This document shows, piece after piece, positions 1 to 7,249 of a DNA stretch of 64,000 nucleotides (positions are counted from its first letter, which is position 1; each line of letters opens with the position of its first letter). The notes under the pieces are model-generated. The model saw only the letters and a program-made list of their open reading frames with translations. It was not told where the DNA came from and made no database searches. A program made the translations under genes and the position numbers. Origin of the DNA: Paractinoplanes lichenicola. GTDB lineage: Bacteria > Actinomycetota > Actinomycetes > Mycobacteriales > Micromonosporaceae. The DNA lies in contig NZ_JAENHO010000016.1 in the NCBI RefSeq assembly GCF_016785085.1, positions 146,067 through 210,066 of the forward strand, read 5' to 3'.

Positions 1-198
1 CGCCTGCACGAGGTCAACCACCGGATCGGTCCGTGGCGGATCCCGAGCGGGCTGACCGTGCTGATCGAGCGGCGCGACGGCACGACTGTCGACACCGAGC
101 TGTGGGCCCAGGGCGTCGACTTCCACTCGCGGCCCAAGGTCTTCCGCGCCGTCTATCGCGAGCTGCGCGAACGGCACCTGGCCGCGCAGAACGCCTGA
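1..198 (+). CDS. C-terminal end of an unrecognised protein (partial)
   Basis: An open frame runs in from the window edge and ends at TGA 196-198, giving the last 65 residues of a protein. The visible part is mixed hydrophilic, with a short basic tail ending HLAAQNA. I do not recognise a family. It reads rightward and a GC-rich hairpin follows 12 bases after the stop, so this looks like the end of a transcription unit. Other frames over the same bases lack a plausible start and look like shadows. Confidence 0.6.
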   Translation, partial: RLHEVNHRIGPWRIPSGLTVLIERRDGTTVDTELWAQGVDFHSRPKVFRAVYRELRERHLAAQNA

Positions 199-209
199 AA
201 AAGTTTAGA

Positions 210-236
210 GCCGGCGTCCCGCGATGGGGCGCCGGC
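210..236 (+). terminator. Rho-independent-type hairpin after the partial gene
   Basis: Arms 210-220 and 226-236 pair over 11 bp with one G.T wobble around the loop GCGAT. It lies 12 bases after the stop at 198. There is no long T-run after it, which is common for actinobacterial terminators. Confidence 0.6.
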
Positions 237-698
237 TGCTGCGCGTCCGGACCGGGTTATCAAGCGTGCACCTGGGTCGTTGTCGCCGGTCCACAGCCTC
301 GCGGCTCCTCAAATGGAGCCCAGGGGGCCGCGGTCCCGTCGCAACGTGCCTGCCGTGGCTGATCGCGCGTGGGTTCCCGGTGGCCGTGCACGAAATCCGC
401 TGCCTGCTGGCCGGAAACCCGGCCCCTCCGCTGCGAACCTCGCTCGTTCTTTCTACGCCCGTCCCGGCATGATCGCCAGGGCTTCAGCCCGGCAAACCTG
501 GCTTTCGGTATTAGTCAGACCAAAGGCATTCGCGCAGCTCACTAGGCTTGCGCAGAGTGGCGCGATCACCCACGGCAATGCGCACCGATACGCATCGTCT
601 TCGGCGGCGCGGCCGTCGCGCAACGGGCCGGGCCCACCCGGAAGCGGGTGAGGAGGGTGAGGAAACGCCTGGCGCATCCCGTGATGCGGGGACCGGGG
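237..698. other. Intergenic stretch with no recognised gene
   Basis: About 460 bases between the first terminator and the HAD-IB stop. Several open frames cross it, but none has a convincing start, ribosome site or family resemblance. It holds no tRNA and no obvious repeat. Base composition is slightly lower in GC around 480-560, which could reflect a regulatory region, but I see no specific site. Confidence 0.5.
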
Positions 699-1508
699 CT
701 AACCCGTACGGGAAAGGGTTTTGGCTCGGCGGTGACGTGCGTAGATCGCCAGGCCGATGGCGGCGCCGACACCCACCCCGAGCGCCGCGGCGGCGACCGG
801 CACCGCGGGCCGATCACGCAGGCGCTGACCCAGCGGGATCGGATGCCGGAACTCGAGAACGGGCCACTCGTGCTCGATCGCGGCGCGGCGCAGGGTGCGA
901 TCGGGGTTGACGACGGTCGGGTGGCCGACCGCCTCAAGCAGGGGAAGATCGCTGCTGGAGTCGGAATACGCGTAGCAGTCGGTCAGGTCGTAACCACGCT
1001 CGAGGGCCAGCTCGCGCACGCCGACGACCTTGCTCGGGCCGGCCGCGTAGAACTCGACCTCGCCGCTGTAGCGCCCGTCCACGATGCCCATGCGGGTGGC
1101 GATGATGTCGGTGATGCCGAGCAGCGCGCCGATCGGGCGGACCATCTCGTCGCCCGAGGCGGAGACCAGCACGACGTCGCGCCCGGCCGCCTGATGCTCG
1201 GCGATCAGCGTCGCGGCCTCGGCGTAGACATAGGGATTGATGAGCTCGTCGAGCGTCTCGGCGACGATCTGCTGCACCTGCTCGACCCGCCAGCCCTTGC
1301 AGAGCGCGGCGAGATAGTCGCGGGTGCGGGCCATCGCCTGCTCGTCGGAGCCGCCACCGAGCCGGAACATCAGCTGTGCGTAAGCGGATTTGACCATGTC
1401 ACGACGGCTGATCAGGCCGTCACGGTAGAACGGCCGGCCGAAGGCCAGCGCGCTGGACTTGGCGATGACCGTCTTGTCGAGGTCGAAAAACGCGGCACTC
1501 AGGCCCAC
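699..1508 (-). CDS. HAD-IB family phosphatase (SerB-like) with C-terminal membrane segment
   Basis: A 269-residue haloacid-dehalogenase phosphatase of subfamily IB. The nucleophile motif FFDLDKT is at residues 7-13. Motif II is in VLVSASGDE, and the metal-binding motif is in YSDSSSDLPLL followed by HPTVVNPD. A hydrophobic Ala/Gly/Val-rich helix near residues 235-257 followed by basic residues suggests a membrane anchor. GTG at 1508 is chosen because it sits just before the first conserved strand; upstream frame is low-complexity. The physiological substrate cannot be read from sequence; phosphoserine or a phospholipid-type monoester are possibilities from the family. It lies convergent to the partial gene and upstream of the 6C RNA, as in other actinobacteria. 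Confidence 0.88.
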   Translation of the reverse strand: MGLSAAFFDLDKTVIAKSSALAFGRPFYRDGLISRRDMVKSAYAQLMFRLGGGSDEQAMARTRDYLAALCKGWRVEQVQQIVAETLDELINPYVYAEAATLIAEHQAAGRDVVLVSASGDEMVRPIGALLGITDIIATRMGIVDGRYSGEVEFYAAGPSKVVGVRELALERGYDLTDCYAYSDSSSDLPLLEAVGHPTVVNPDRTLRRAAIEHEWPVLEFRHPIPLGQRLRDRPAVPVAAAALGVGVGAAIGLAIYARHRRAKTLSRTG

Positions 1509-1718
1509 GGGCGGCAAGTGTAGTCGCAAGTGGTTCAACGCCGTTGTCCTCGGCGCGCCCGGCCGCTCCGGCCGTGACAGCCCGTGAAATCGGTCAGACG
1601 GGCAGCAGTATCGCAGGGCGCGACAAGTCGGTACTCGACTGCGCTGCTTCTGTGAGGCATGCTTGTGCTGTTGCGATCGGGATTCATGTTGTGACGGTCG
1701 CGCCCCACCACTCAAGAA

Positions 1719-1822
1719 CCCTCGGTGATTGCGCCCCCCGCGATCACCGAGTCGATTCGGCTCGACCCCCCCGGAGCCGAATCCTCGGACGGCCCCCGTC
1801 TCCCCCGACGGGGGTCGTTCCC
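1719..1822 (+). ncRNA. 6C small RNA
   Basis: Two adjacent hairpins have C-only loops. Stem 1721-1733/1739-1751 (13 bp, one wobble) carries a run of six C at 1734-1739. Stem 1754-1763/1774-1783 (10 bp, perfect) carries seven C at 1766-1772. A third stem, 1793-1800/1807-1814 with loop TCCCCC and a pyrimidine-rich tail, would serve as terminator. Two stem-loops with at least six C each define the actinobacterial 6C RNA. Its location near the CpaE/Ssd-like gene matches established cases: Streptomyces scr3559 and the mycobacterial B11/6C RNA beside Rv3660c. The strand follows from the loops being C-rich on plus. Exact ends are estimated. Known roles involve growth and cell-envelope or division phenotypes in mycobacteria. 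Confidence 0.85.
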
Positions 1823-1857
1823 TATCTTTCGGCTGCTTTCGGCTGCTTTCGGCTTTG
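1823..1857. repeat. Short tandem CTTTCGGCTG-like repeats
   Basis: The 10-base unit TTTCGGCTGC is repeated about three times between 1827 and 1856, just before the STAS stop codon. It lies between the 6C RNA terminator and the stop of the convergent STAS gene. Function unknown; it may simply be slippage. Confidence 0.5.
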
Positions 1858-2220
1858 TCAGGCGCCGGTGGCCTGCGTCTGCTCGGCGGGCTCGGCCTCA
1901 GCCGTCTCGCCCAACCCGAAAAAATCGCAGAGACCGGTCACATCGAGGACGCGGCGGAAGGCCGGCGTCGGGTTGATCACGAGGAAGCGGGACTCGATCT
2001 CGGTGGTGGCGCGGTAACCCTCGATGAGGGCGCCCAGACCGGTGGAGTCGATGAAGCTGGCGCCGCGCAGGTCGACCCGCACGACCGGCGGGGACCACTC
2101 GGAGACGGCGCCGCGCAAACAGCCGGCCAACTCGTCCGCATTCGAGAAATCGATCTCGCCCGTGACGGACACGACGGCGGCTCCGTCGGCGTCGAGCGAA
2201 CGATTGATCGAGCTTTCCAT
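1858..2220 (-). CDS. STAS-domain anti-sigma factor antagonist
   Basis: A 120-residue single STAS domain. The phosphorylatable serine motif FIDSTGLG places Ser at about residue 59, as in SpoIIAA/RsbV proteins. The family binds anti-sigma kinases in its unphosphorylated state and frees the sigma factor. A Glu/Ala-rich tail (AEAEPAEQTQATGA) follows the domain. The ATG at 2220 is preceded by GGGG at a suitable distance. The gene reads leftward towards the convergent 6C RNA, and divergently from the Tad operon. It is distinct from the BldG-type antagonist at 9692, so its partner kinase is not evident in this window. Confidence 0.9.
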   Translation of the reverse strand: MESSINRSLDADGAAVVSVTGEIDFSNADELAGCLRGAVSEWSPPVVRVDLRGASFIDSTGLGALIEGYRATTEIESRFLVINPTPAFRRVLDVTGLCDFFGLGETAEAEPAEQTQATGA

Positions 2221-2327
2221 GCCAACCCCATCGGTTCGTGTCGGCACCAACATACCCAATCGACGCCTGTTCCACCCGCCGTGCCGGGGCTCGGCGTCCA
2301 TACCAGATCGACCCGGGCGGGGACGCG

Positions 2328-2355
2328 ATATCCACAGGGCCCGGAGTTGTCCACA
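2328..2355. promoter_or_regulatory. Two DnaA-box-like sites upstream of the Tad operon
   Basis: ATATCCACA at 2328-2336 and TTGTCCACA at 2347-2355 lie 11 bases apart. The second is an exact match to the form preferred by Streptomyces DnaA (consensus YYVTCCACA); the first differs in its first base. They sit between the divergent STAS gene and the CpaE-like gene. Binding is inferred only. Confidence 0.45.
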
Positions 2356-2438
2356 GCCCGGGCGGCCGGCACCGGCCGCGCCCGCCCGGAGCCGCGAAGG
2401 TGGGCGCCACAACCGCCGCCCCGCGCTGGAGACCGCAG

Positions 2439-3509
2439 ATGCCCGCTGCCCGCCTGCCCCTCGTCGTCACCTCCGACCCCGACCTGCTCGACGATCTGCT
2501 GCGCCTCGCCGCCGCCGGTGGCACCGAGATCGACGTGGCCCCCGACCCGGCCGCGGCCCGTCCCCGCTACGGCACCGCCCCGCTGGTCATGATCGGCGCC
2601 GATCAGCTCGACGCCTGCCTGCGCGCCCGGCTGCCCCGCCGTTCCCGGGTCGCCGTCGTGGGCCGCGACGAGGTCACCGAGACGATGTGGGCGGCGGCGA
2701 ACGCGCACGGCGTCGAGCACATCGCCGAGCTGCCCGTGGCCGACTCCTGGGTCGTCGACCGCTTCGCCGAGCAGCTCGACCAGCCGATCGGCCGGGTGCT
2801 GGCTGTGATCGGCGGGCGTGGCGGCGCGGGCGCGAGCACCCTGGCCGCCGGGCTGGCGACGACCGCGGCCGCGGCCCGGCACCGCACCCTGCTGATCGAC
2901 GCCGACCCGCTCGGCGGCGGGCTCGACCTGATGTTCGGGTGGGAGCGCCGCGACGGCCTGCGCTGGTCGGCCCTGGCCGAGGCGGGCGGCCGGGTCGATC
3001 CGCCCACCCTGCTCGAGGCGCTGCCGCATCGGGGCGATCTCGTGGTGCTCTCGTTCGACCGCGAGGCGACGCCGCTCGTGCCGGCCGAGGCGATGGGCGC
3101 GACGATCGACGCCGGCCGGCGGGCCCGCGACGTGATCGTGGTCGACCTGCCGCGCCGGCTCGACGACGCCGGGGTGCTGGCGCTCGAATGCGCCGACCAG
3201 GCGGTGCTGATCGTGCCGGCCGAGGTGCGCGCATCGGCGGCCGCGGCCCGGATCGCGCGCATGGTGCAGGCCCACCGCCGCGAGCTGGCGCTGGTGGTGC
3301 GGGGGCCGTCCCCGGGCAAGCTCAAGCCGCGGGAGATCTCGGCCGCGCTCGGCCTGCCGCTGATCGGCACGCTGCGGCCCGAGCCGGCGATCAGCCAAGG
3401 CGTCGAGCGGGGGGTCGCGCCGGCCGCCGAGGGCAAGGGGCCGCTGGCCGACCTGTGCCGGCACCTGCTCGCCGACCTGCTGGGCGACACGGCGGGGGTG
3501 GCGGCGTGA
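2439..3509 (+). CDS. ssd: CpaE/TadZ-like, septum-site-determining (Ssd) ATPase-like protein
   Basis: A 356-residue MinD/ParA-superfamily protein of the helicase/secretion-neighbourhood CpaE type, orthologous in position to Rv3660c (Ssd). A receiver-like N-terminal region precedes a P-loop near residues 123-140. There the sequence is GGRGGAGAST, lacking the signature lysine of canonical KGGxGKS; this deviation is usual for the group. Downstream, LLIDADPLGGGLD and VIVVDLPRR fit MinD switch and Walker B strands. The ATG at 2439 follows GGAG at 2427-2430. It opens a seven-gene operon and overlaps TadA through GTGA. It is thought to localise the Tad apparatus or influence septation. Confidence 0.88.
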   Translation: MPAARLPLVVTSDPDLLDDLLRLAAAGGTEIDVAPDPAAARPRYGTAPLVMIGADQLDACLRARLPRRSRVAVVGRDEVTETMWAAANAHGVEHIAELPVADSWVVDRFAEQLDQPIGRVLAVIGGRGGAGASTLAAGLATTAAAARHRTLLIDADPLGGGLDLMFGWERRDGLRWSALAEAGGRVDPPTLLEALPHRGDLVVLSFDREATPLVPAEAMGATIDAGRRARDVIVVDLPRRLDDAGVLALECADQAVLIVPAEVRASAAAARIARMVQAHRRELALVVRGPSPGKLKPREISAALGLPLIGTLRPEPAISQGVERGVAPAAEGKGPLADLCRHLLADLLGDTAGVAA

Positions 3510-4729
3510 CGGCGTACGCGGGGCTGGGCAGCCGGCTCGCGGCCTCGGCGCCGGCGGTGGCCGACCGGGTGCGGCACCGGTTCGCCGTCGACGGCGGGGA
3601 GGCGACGCCCGCGGCCGTGGTGCACGCCGTGCGCAGCGAGTCCGACGCGGCGGCCCTGGGCGACACGGCCGTGCTGCGCCTGGCCGACCGGGTGCACGAC
3701 CAGCTGGTCGGGGCCGGTCCGCTGGCCCCGCTGCTGGCCGATCCACAGGTGACCGACGTGCTGGTGAACGGTCTGGCCGTGTGGGTCGACCGGGGCGTGG
3801 GCCTGCAACGAGCGCCGATCGTGCTGGGCTCCCTCGAGGAGGTGCGCCGGTTGGCCCAGCGGCTCGCGGCCGCCTGCGGACGGCGGCTCGACGACGGCCA
3901 GCCCTACGCCGACGCCCGCCTGCCCGACGGCACCCGGCTGCACGCCGTGCTGCCCCCGGTGGCGGCCGACGGGCCCTGTCTGTCGCTGCGCACCTTCCGC
4001 CAGCGGCCGTTCCGCCTGAGCGACCTGGTCGAGCACGGCACCGTCCCGCCGACCGTGGCCCCGGTGCTCGAGGCGATCGTCGCGGCCCGGCTGGCCTATC
4101 TGGTCGTCGGCGGCACCGGCAGCGGCAAGACGACGCTGCTGGCCACGCTGCTGGGCATGGTGCCGCCGACCGAGCGGATCGTGCTCGTGGAGGACGCCGC
4201 CGAGCTGCGGCCCCTGCATCCGCACGTGGTCGCCCTGCAGGCCCGCACGGCGAACGTCGAGGGGGCGGGCGCGATCGGGCTGACCGACCTGGTGCGGCAG
4301 GCGCTGCGGATGCGTCCCGACCGGCTGGTCGTGGGGGAGTGTCGCGGGGCCGAGATCGTCGACCTGCTCGGCGCGCTCAACACCGGGCACGACGGCGGGG
4401 CGGGGACGCTGCACGCGAACACGCCGGGCGACGTGCCGGCCCGGCTCGAGGCGCTCGGGCTGCTCGGCGGGCTGCCCCGGGCCGCCCTGCACGCCCAGGT
4501 GGTGGCGGCGCTGCAGGTGGTGCTGCAGGTCCGGCGTACGGATCGGGGCCGCGTGCTCGAATCGGTGAGCGTGCTGCTGCCCTCGGGGGAGCAACGGCTG
4601 GCCACCGTGGTGCCGGCCTGGCAGCGGCTGCGCGGCGCCGGGCCCGGTTCGGGGGCGCTGGCCCGCATGCTGGCCGTACGCGGGGCGGCCGTGCCCGCGG
4701 TGCTCACGCCGCCGGTGGTGGCGCCATGA
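3506..4729 (+). CDS. tadA: TadA/CpaF-type secretion ATPase
   Basis: A 407-residue type II/IV secretion ATPase, cytoplasmic motor of the Tad pilus or secretion machine. Walker A is GGTGSGKTT near residues 201-209. An acidic box (LVEDAAEL), a His-box region (ALQARTANVEG) and a Walker-B-like segment (RLVVGECRGAEIVDLL) follow, then HANTPGDVPARLEAL. The GTG at 3506 overlaps the previous stop as GTGA, so translation is coupled. The much longer open frame upstream is antisense or out-of-frame noise over the CpaE-like gene. The gene is followed by tadB through an ATGA overlap. Confidence 0.93.
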   Translation: MTAYAGLGSRLAASAPAVADRVRHRFAVDGGEATPAAVVHAVRSESDAAALGDTAVLRLADRVHDQLVGAGPLAPLLADPQVTDVLVNGLAVWVDRGVGLQRAPIVLGSLEEVRRLAQRLAAACGRRLDDGQPYADARLPDGTRLHAVLPPVAADGPCLSLRTFRQRPFRLSDLVEHGTVPPTVAPVLEAIVAARLAYLVVGGTGSGKTTLLATLLGMVPPTERIVLVEDAAELRPLHPHVVALQARTANVEGAGAIGLTDLVRQALRMRPDRLVVGECRGAEIVDLLGALNTGHDGGAGTLHANTPGDVPARLEALGLLGGLPRAALHAQVVAALQVVLQVRRTDRGRVLESVSVLLPSGEQRLATVVPAWQRLRGAGPGSGALARMLAVRGAAVPAVLTPPVVAP

Positions 4730-5427
4730 ACTGGGGGCCGCTGCTGCTCGTGGCCGGGGCGCTCGTCGTCGTGCTGCCGAACGGGCGGGTGCGACTGCCC
4801 CGGCTGTCCTTTGTGGCCATCGTGCGTCGGATCGCCGTCACGGCCGGGCGGTCGCCGCGGCAGGCGGTGGCCGGTGGGGTGACGGTCGCGGTGGTGACGG
4901 GGCTGCTCGCGGGTGGCCCGGCCGGGGCGGTGATGGCCGGGGCCTATGCGGCGCTCGCGGGGCGGGCCCTGATCCGGCGCGCCCGGCGGCGGCGAGAGGC
5001 GGCTGAGCGGGCGGCGGCGCTTGACGCACTGGCGGCGTTGGCGGCCGATCTGCGAGCGGGGCTGCCACCCGCGAGCAGCCCCGGCAGCGGCGATCGGCTG
5101 CGGCGGCTGACGGGCTCGGTGTGGCGTCTCGCCGAGCGGACCGGCGCCCCCGCGGCCGACCTGGTCGAACGGATCGAGGCCGACGCGCGCGCGGCCGACC
5201 GGGCCGGCGCGTCGGCCAAGGCCCAGGCGGCCGGCGCCCACGCCACGGCCATGCTGCTGGCTTGTCTGCCGGTGGCGGGGCTCGGGCTCGGCGCGGCCAT
5301 GGGCGCCGACCCGCTGCGGGTGCTGCTGCACACCCCGCTCGGTGCGGCCTGCGGGCTGGTCGCGGTGGGCTTGCAAGCCGGCGGCCTGCTCTGGTCGGAG
5401 CGTCTCGTCGGCGGGGTGACCCGATGA
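4726..5427 (+). CDS. tadB: TadB-like inner-membrane platform protein (T2SSF family)
   Basis: A 233-residue polytopic protein with hydrophobic segments near residues 1-18, 45-80, 175-195 and 205-225. The cytoplasmic part is Ala/Arg-rich (DALAALAADLRAGLPP), typical of actinobacterial TadB. It would form the membrane platform on which the TadA motor acts, together with TadC. It starts with ATG overlapping the TadA stop (ATGA at 4726-4729). The 3' end is unusual because the junction with tadC is duplicated (see 5405-5481). Confidence 0.85.
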   Translation: MNWGPLLLVAGALVVVLPNGRVRLPRLSFVAIVRRIAVTAGRSPRQAVAGGVTVAVVTGLLAGGPAGAVMAGAYAALAGRALIRRARRRREAAERAAALDALAALAADLRAGLPPASSPGSGDRLRRLTGSVWRLAERTGAPAADLVERIEADARAADRAGASAKAQAAGAHATAMLLACLPVAGLGLGAAMGADPLRVLLHTPLGAACGLVAVGLQAGGLLWSERLVGGVTR

Positions 5428-5481
5428 CCGCCCTGTTCCGGTCGCGACGGCTTTTCGTCGGGGTGACCCGATGACCGCCCT
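5405..5481 (+). repeat. Tandem duplication of the tadB-tadC junction
   Basis: The segment GGGTGACCCGATGACCGCCC ending tadB and carrying an ATGA overlap recurs 47 bases later immediately before tadC. Copy 1 is about 5405-5434 and copy 2 about 5455-5481, with copy 2 lacking three bases. Between them ATG 5424 opens a 16-codon frame (MTALFRSRRLFVGVTR) that stops at 5474, itself overlapping the tadC ATG at 5471 as ATGA. This looks like a recent tandem duplication that inserted a mini-ORF while preserving translational coupling on both sides. Confidence 0.8.
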
Positions 5482-6178
5482 GCTGCTTGTGGGGGCGGCC
5501 CTCGCCTTGGTCATCACCCCCGCGGTTCGTCGTCGGCGGCTGGCCTTCCTGCGCCCGGTCCCGCGGTCGGCGCCGGCCGCGAACGCACGGCGATTGAGGA
5601 TCCTGCTGGCGGTCCTGGCCGGGTTGGCCGTCACGGGCTACCTCGGCACCTGGTGGGGAGTGCTCCCGGGCGTCGCCGCCGGGGTGGGCGCCGAGCGGTT
5701 CCTGCGGCGGCGCGAACCGGCCCGGGTCCGGCAGGAGCGCCGGGCCGCCGCGGCCGACCTGCCGCTCGGGGCCGACCTGCTGGCGGCCGCGCTGCGGGCG
5801 GGCGCGCCGGTCGACGGGGCGGCCGCCGCGGTGGCCGACGCCCTCGACGGGCCGCTCGGCACCCGGCTGTGCCGCACGGCCCGATCGCTGGCGCTGGGCG
5901 CGGCCCCGGCCGAGGCGTGGGGGCACCTCGACGGGGTGCCGGGCGCCGACCGGCTGGTCGCGGCGGCGGTGCGCACCAGCGCCAGCGGCGGCGCCCTGGC
6001 CAAGGCGCTGGGCGGGCTCGCCGACGACCTGCGGGCCGACCGGTCGGTGGCCGTCGAGGCGGCCGCGCAGCGGGCCGCCGTGCTGATCGTGCTGCCGCTC
6101 GGGCTGTGCTTCCTGCCCGCCTTCCTGCTCGCCGGGCTCGTCCCGGTGCTCATCGCGGTCCTCGGGGACGTGCTCTGA
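5471..6178 (+). CDS. tadC: TadC-like inner-membrane platform protein (T2SSF family)
   Basis: A 235-residue membrane protein with an N-terminal hydrophobic segment (residues 1-17), a second near 44-70 and a C-terminal pair near 205-232. The central region, with LPLGADLLAAALRAGAPVDGA, matches the T2SSF cytoplasmic fold of TadC. The ATG at 5471 overlaps the stop of the 16-codon mini-ORF created by the junction duplication. It would pair with TadB under the TadA ATPase. A 59-base spacer with a good AAGGAGA ribosome site separates it from the next gene, which may allow higher expression of the pilin-like peptide. Confidence 0.85.
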   Translation: MTALLLVGAALALVITPAVRRRRLAFLRPVPRSAPAANARRLRILLAVLAGLAVTGYLGTWWGVLPGVAAGVGAERFLRRREPARVRQERRAAAADLPLGADLLAAALRAGAPVDGAAAAVADALDGPLGTRLCRTARSLALGAAPAEAWGHLDGVPGADRLVAAAVRTSASGGALAKALGGLADDLRADRSVAVEAAAQRAAVLIVLPLGLCFLPAFLLAGLVPVLIAVLGDVL

Positions 6179-6237
6179 CCCCGGGACCACCGGACCGGCC
6201 GCGGGCCGGTCGCTCACCACAACTGAAGGAGAACCAC

Positions 6238-6423
6238 GTGCGCAAACTGATCGCGAACTTCGCGCGGCTGCGGGCCGAGGCGGCGGACGCCGGCATGAAC
6301 ACAGCCGAATACGCCGTCGGCACACTGGCGGCGGTCGCGTTCGCCGGCATCCTCTACAAGGTCCTGACGGGAACGGCCGTGATGGCCGCCCTGACCGGCA
6401 TCATCGGCCGGGCGCTGAAGTGA
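6238..6423 (+). CDS. DUF4244 pilin-like small membrane protein
   Basis: A 61-residue protein: basic and helical N-terminus, then GMNTAEYAVGTLAAVAFAG, then a single hydrophobic helix. The TAEYAVGTLAAVAFA segment resembles Flp/TadE prepilin cores, where the conserved glutamate lies just inside the hydrophobic stretch. This is the DUF4244 family of the helicase/secretion neighbourhood. The GTG at 6238 follows AAGGAGA at about 6226-6232, the strongest ribosome site in the operon, which fits a structural subunit. It overlaps the next gene as GTGA. No prepilin peptidase gene is in the window. Confidence 0.88.
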   Translation: MRKLIANFARLRAEAADAGMNTAEYAVGTLAAVAFAGILYKVLTGTAVMAALTGIIGRALK

Positions 6424-6899
6424 TCCGGCGCCGGCGGCCCGGCCGCGACCGGGGAGCGTCCCTGGCCTCGCGGCGCGTCTGGGGAGCGTCCCCGGTCTCG
6501 TGGCGCGACTGGGGAGCGTTCACGGCCTCGCGGTGCGACCGGGGAGCGTTCGCGGTCTCGCGGTGCGACCGGGGAGCGTTCACGGCCGAGCTCGCGGCCG
6601 GGCTGCCGGCGTTGATGCTGCTGCTCCTGGCGGGCTTGGCCATGGTGTCGGCCGTGGCCGCCAAGGGCCAATGCCTGGACGCCGCCCGCGAGGCGGCCCT
6701 GGCCGAGGCCCGCGGCGAGTCGGGGGCCGCGGCGGGCGCCCGGGTGGCCCCGCCGGGCGCGGCGGTCGAGCTGGGCGGCGACGGCGAGATCGTGACGGTC
6801 CACGTGCGGGCGCACTTCCGGGTGCTGGGCGCCCAACTGCCCGCGATCACCGTCGAGGGCTCGGCGACGGCCGCCCGCGAGCCGGAGCCGGTGCTGTGA
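6420..6899 (+). CDS. TadE-like pseudopilin with an expanded repeat N-terminus
   Basis: A 159-residue protein. From about residue 53 it is an ordinary actinobacterial TadE-like protein: RGAFTAELAAGLPALMLLLL, a hydrophobic helix, then a short periplasmic domain ending in EGSATAAREPEPVL. Before the helix, the usual short arginine-rich leader is replaced by tandem 10-residue units (WGASPVSWRD, WGAFTASRCD, RGAFAVSRCD), encoded by 30-bp repeats at 6451-6590. The last unit runs directly into the conserved TAE motif, so the repeat arose by copying the cleavage-site region. The GTG at 6420 overlaps the previous stop, and the 3' end overlaps the next gene as GTGA. Confidence 0.82.
   Translation: MIRRRRPGRDRGASLASRRVWGASPVSWRDWGAFTASRCDRGAFAVSRCDRGAFTAELAAGLPALMLLLLAGLAMVSAVAAKGQCLDAAREAALAEARGESGAAAGARVAPPGAAVELGGDGEIVTVHVRAHFRVLGAQLPAITVEGSATAAREPEPVL
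6451..6590 (+). repeat. 30-bp in-frame tandem repeat (4 full copies plus a partial)
   Basis: Units start at 6451, 6481, 6511 and 6541, with a partial at 6571-6590. Each begins GGGGAGCGT and ends with a GCG-rich decamer. The period is exactly 30, so the frame is kept. Copies three and four differ at only a few bases, which implies recent expansion. The unit encodes (W/R)GAxxxSRxD. Confidence 0.92.
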
Positions 6900-7249
6900 G
6901 GGACCGCGGGGCGGCCACCGTCCTCGTCCTGGCGATCGGCCTGGTGTTGGTCACGGCGGGCGTCTTCGGCGCGAGCGTGGGCGCGGCTCGGGTCGGTCGC
7001 CACCAGGCCCGCACGGCCGCCGATCTGGGCGCGCTGGCCGGCGGCACCCAGGCGATCTTCGGCCCCGAGACAGCGTGCCCCCGAGCCGCCCGGTTCGTGA
7101 CGGCCAACGGCGGCCGCATGACGTCGTGCGTGGTCGAGGGCCTGGAGATCGTCGTCCGGGCCGAGGTCGAGGTCCGCGTCGCCTTCGGCCTGGGCGGACA
7201 AGCGGTGGCCACGGCCCGAGCAGGCCCGGTCTACGCCCTGCCGGACTGA
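6896..7249 (+). CDS. TadE-like secreted/membrane protein (Rv3654c-like, TadG N-terminal type)
   Basis: A 117-residue protein beginning RDRGAATVLVLAIGLVLVTA. This is a single hydrophobic helix with the usual RGxAT leader, followed by HQARTAADLGALAGG, as in the helicase/secretion-neighbourhood TadE-like family. Two cysteines near residues 62 and 77 may form a disulfide outside the membrane. GTG 6896 overlaps the previous stop (GTGA). It is the last gene of the Tad operon. Its 3' end overlaps the convergent helicase gene by 19 bases, so the two transcripts are complementary at their ends. Confidence 0.85.
   Translation: MRDRGAATVLVLAIGLVLVTAGVFGASVGAARVGRHQARTAADLGALAGGTQAIFGPETACPRAARFVTANGGRMTSCVVEGLEIVVRAEVEVRVAFGLGGQAVATARAGPVYALPD

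Noticed and set aside
453..677. 74-codon minus-strand frame in the first intergenic region
   Set aside because: No ribosome site, no recognised family and overlapping alternative frames of equal length.
1977..3746. 589-codon minus-strand frame across the STAS and CpaE-like genes
   Set aside because: Overlaps two well-supported genes and is low-complexity.
5424..5474. 16-codon mini-ORF as an independent functional peptide gene
   Set aside because: It is fully explained by the tandem duplication of the junction; kept as part of the repeat note rather than as a gene.
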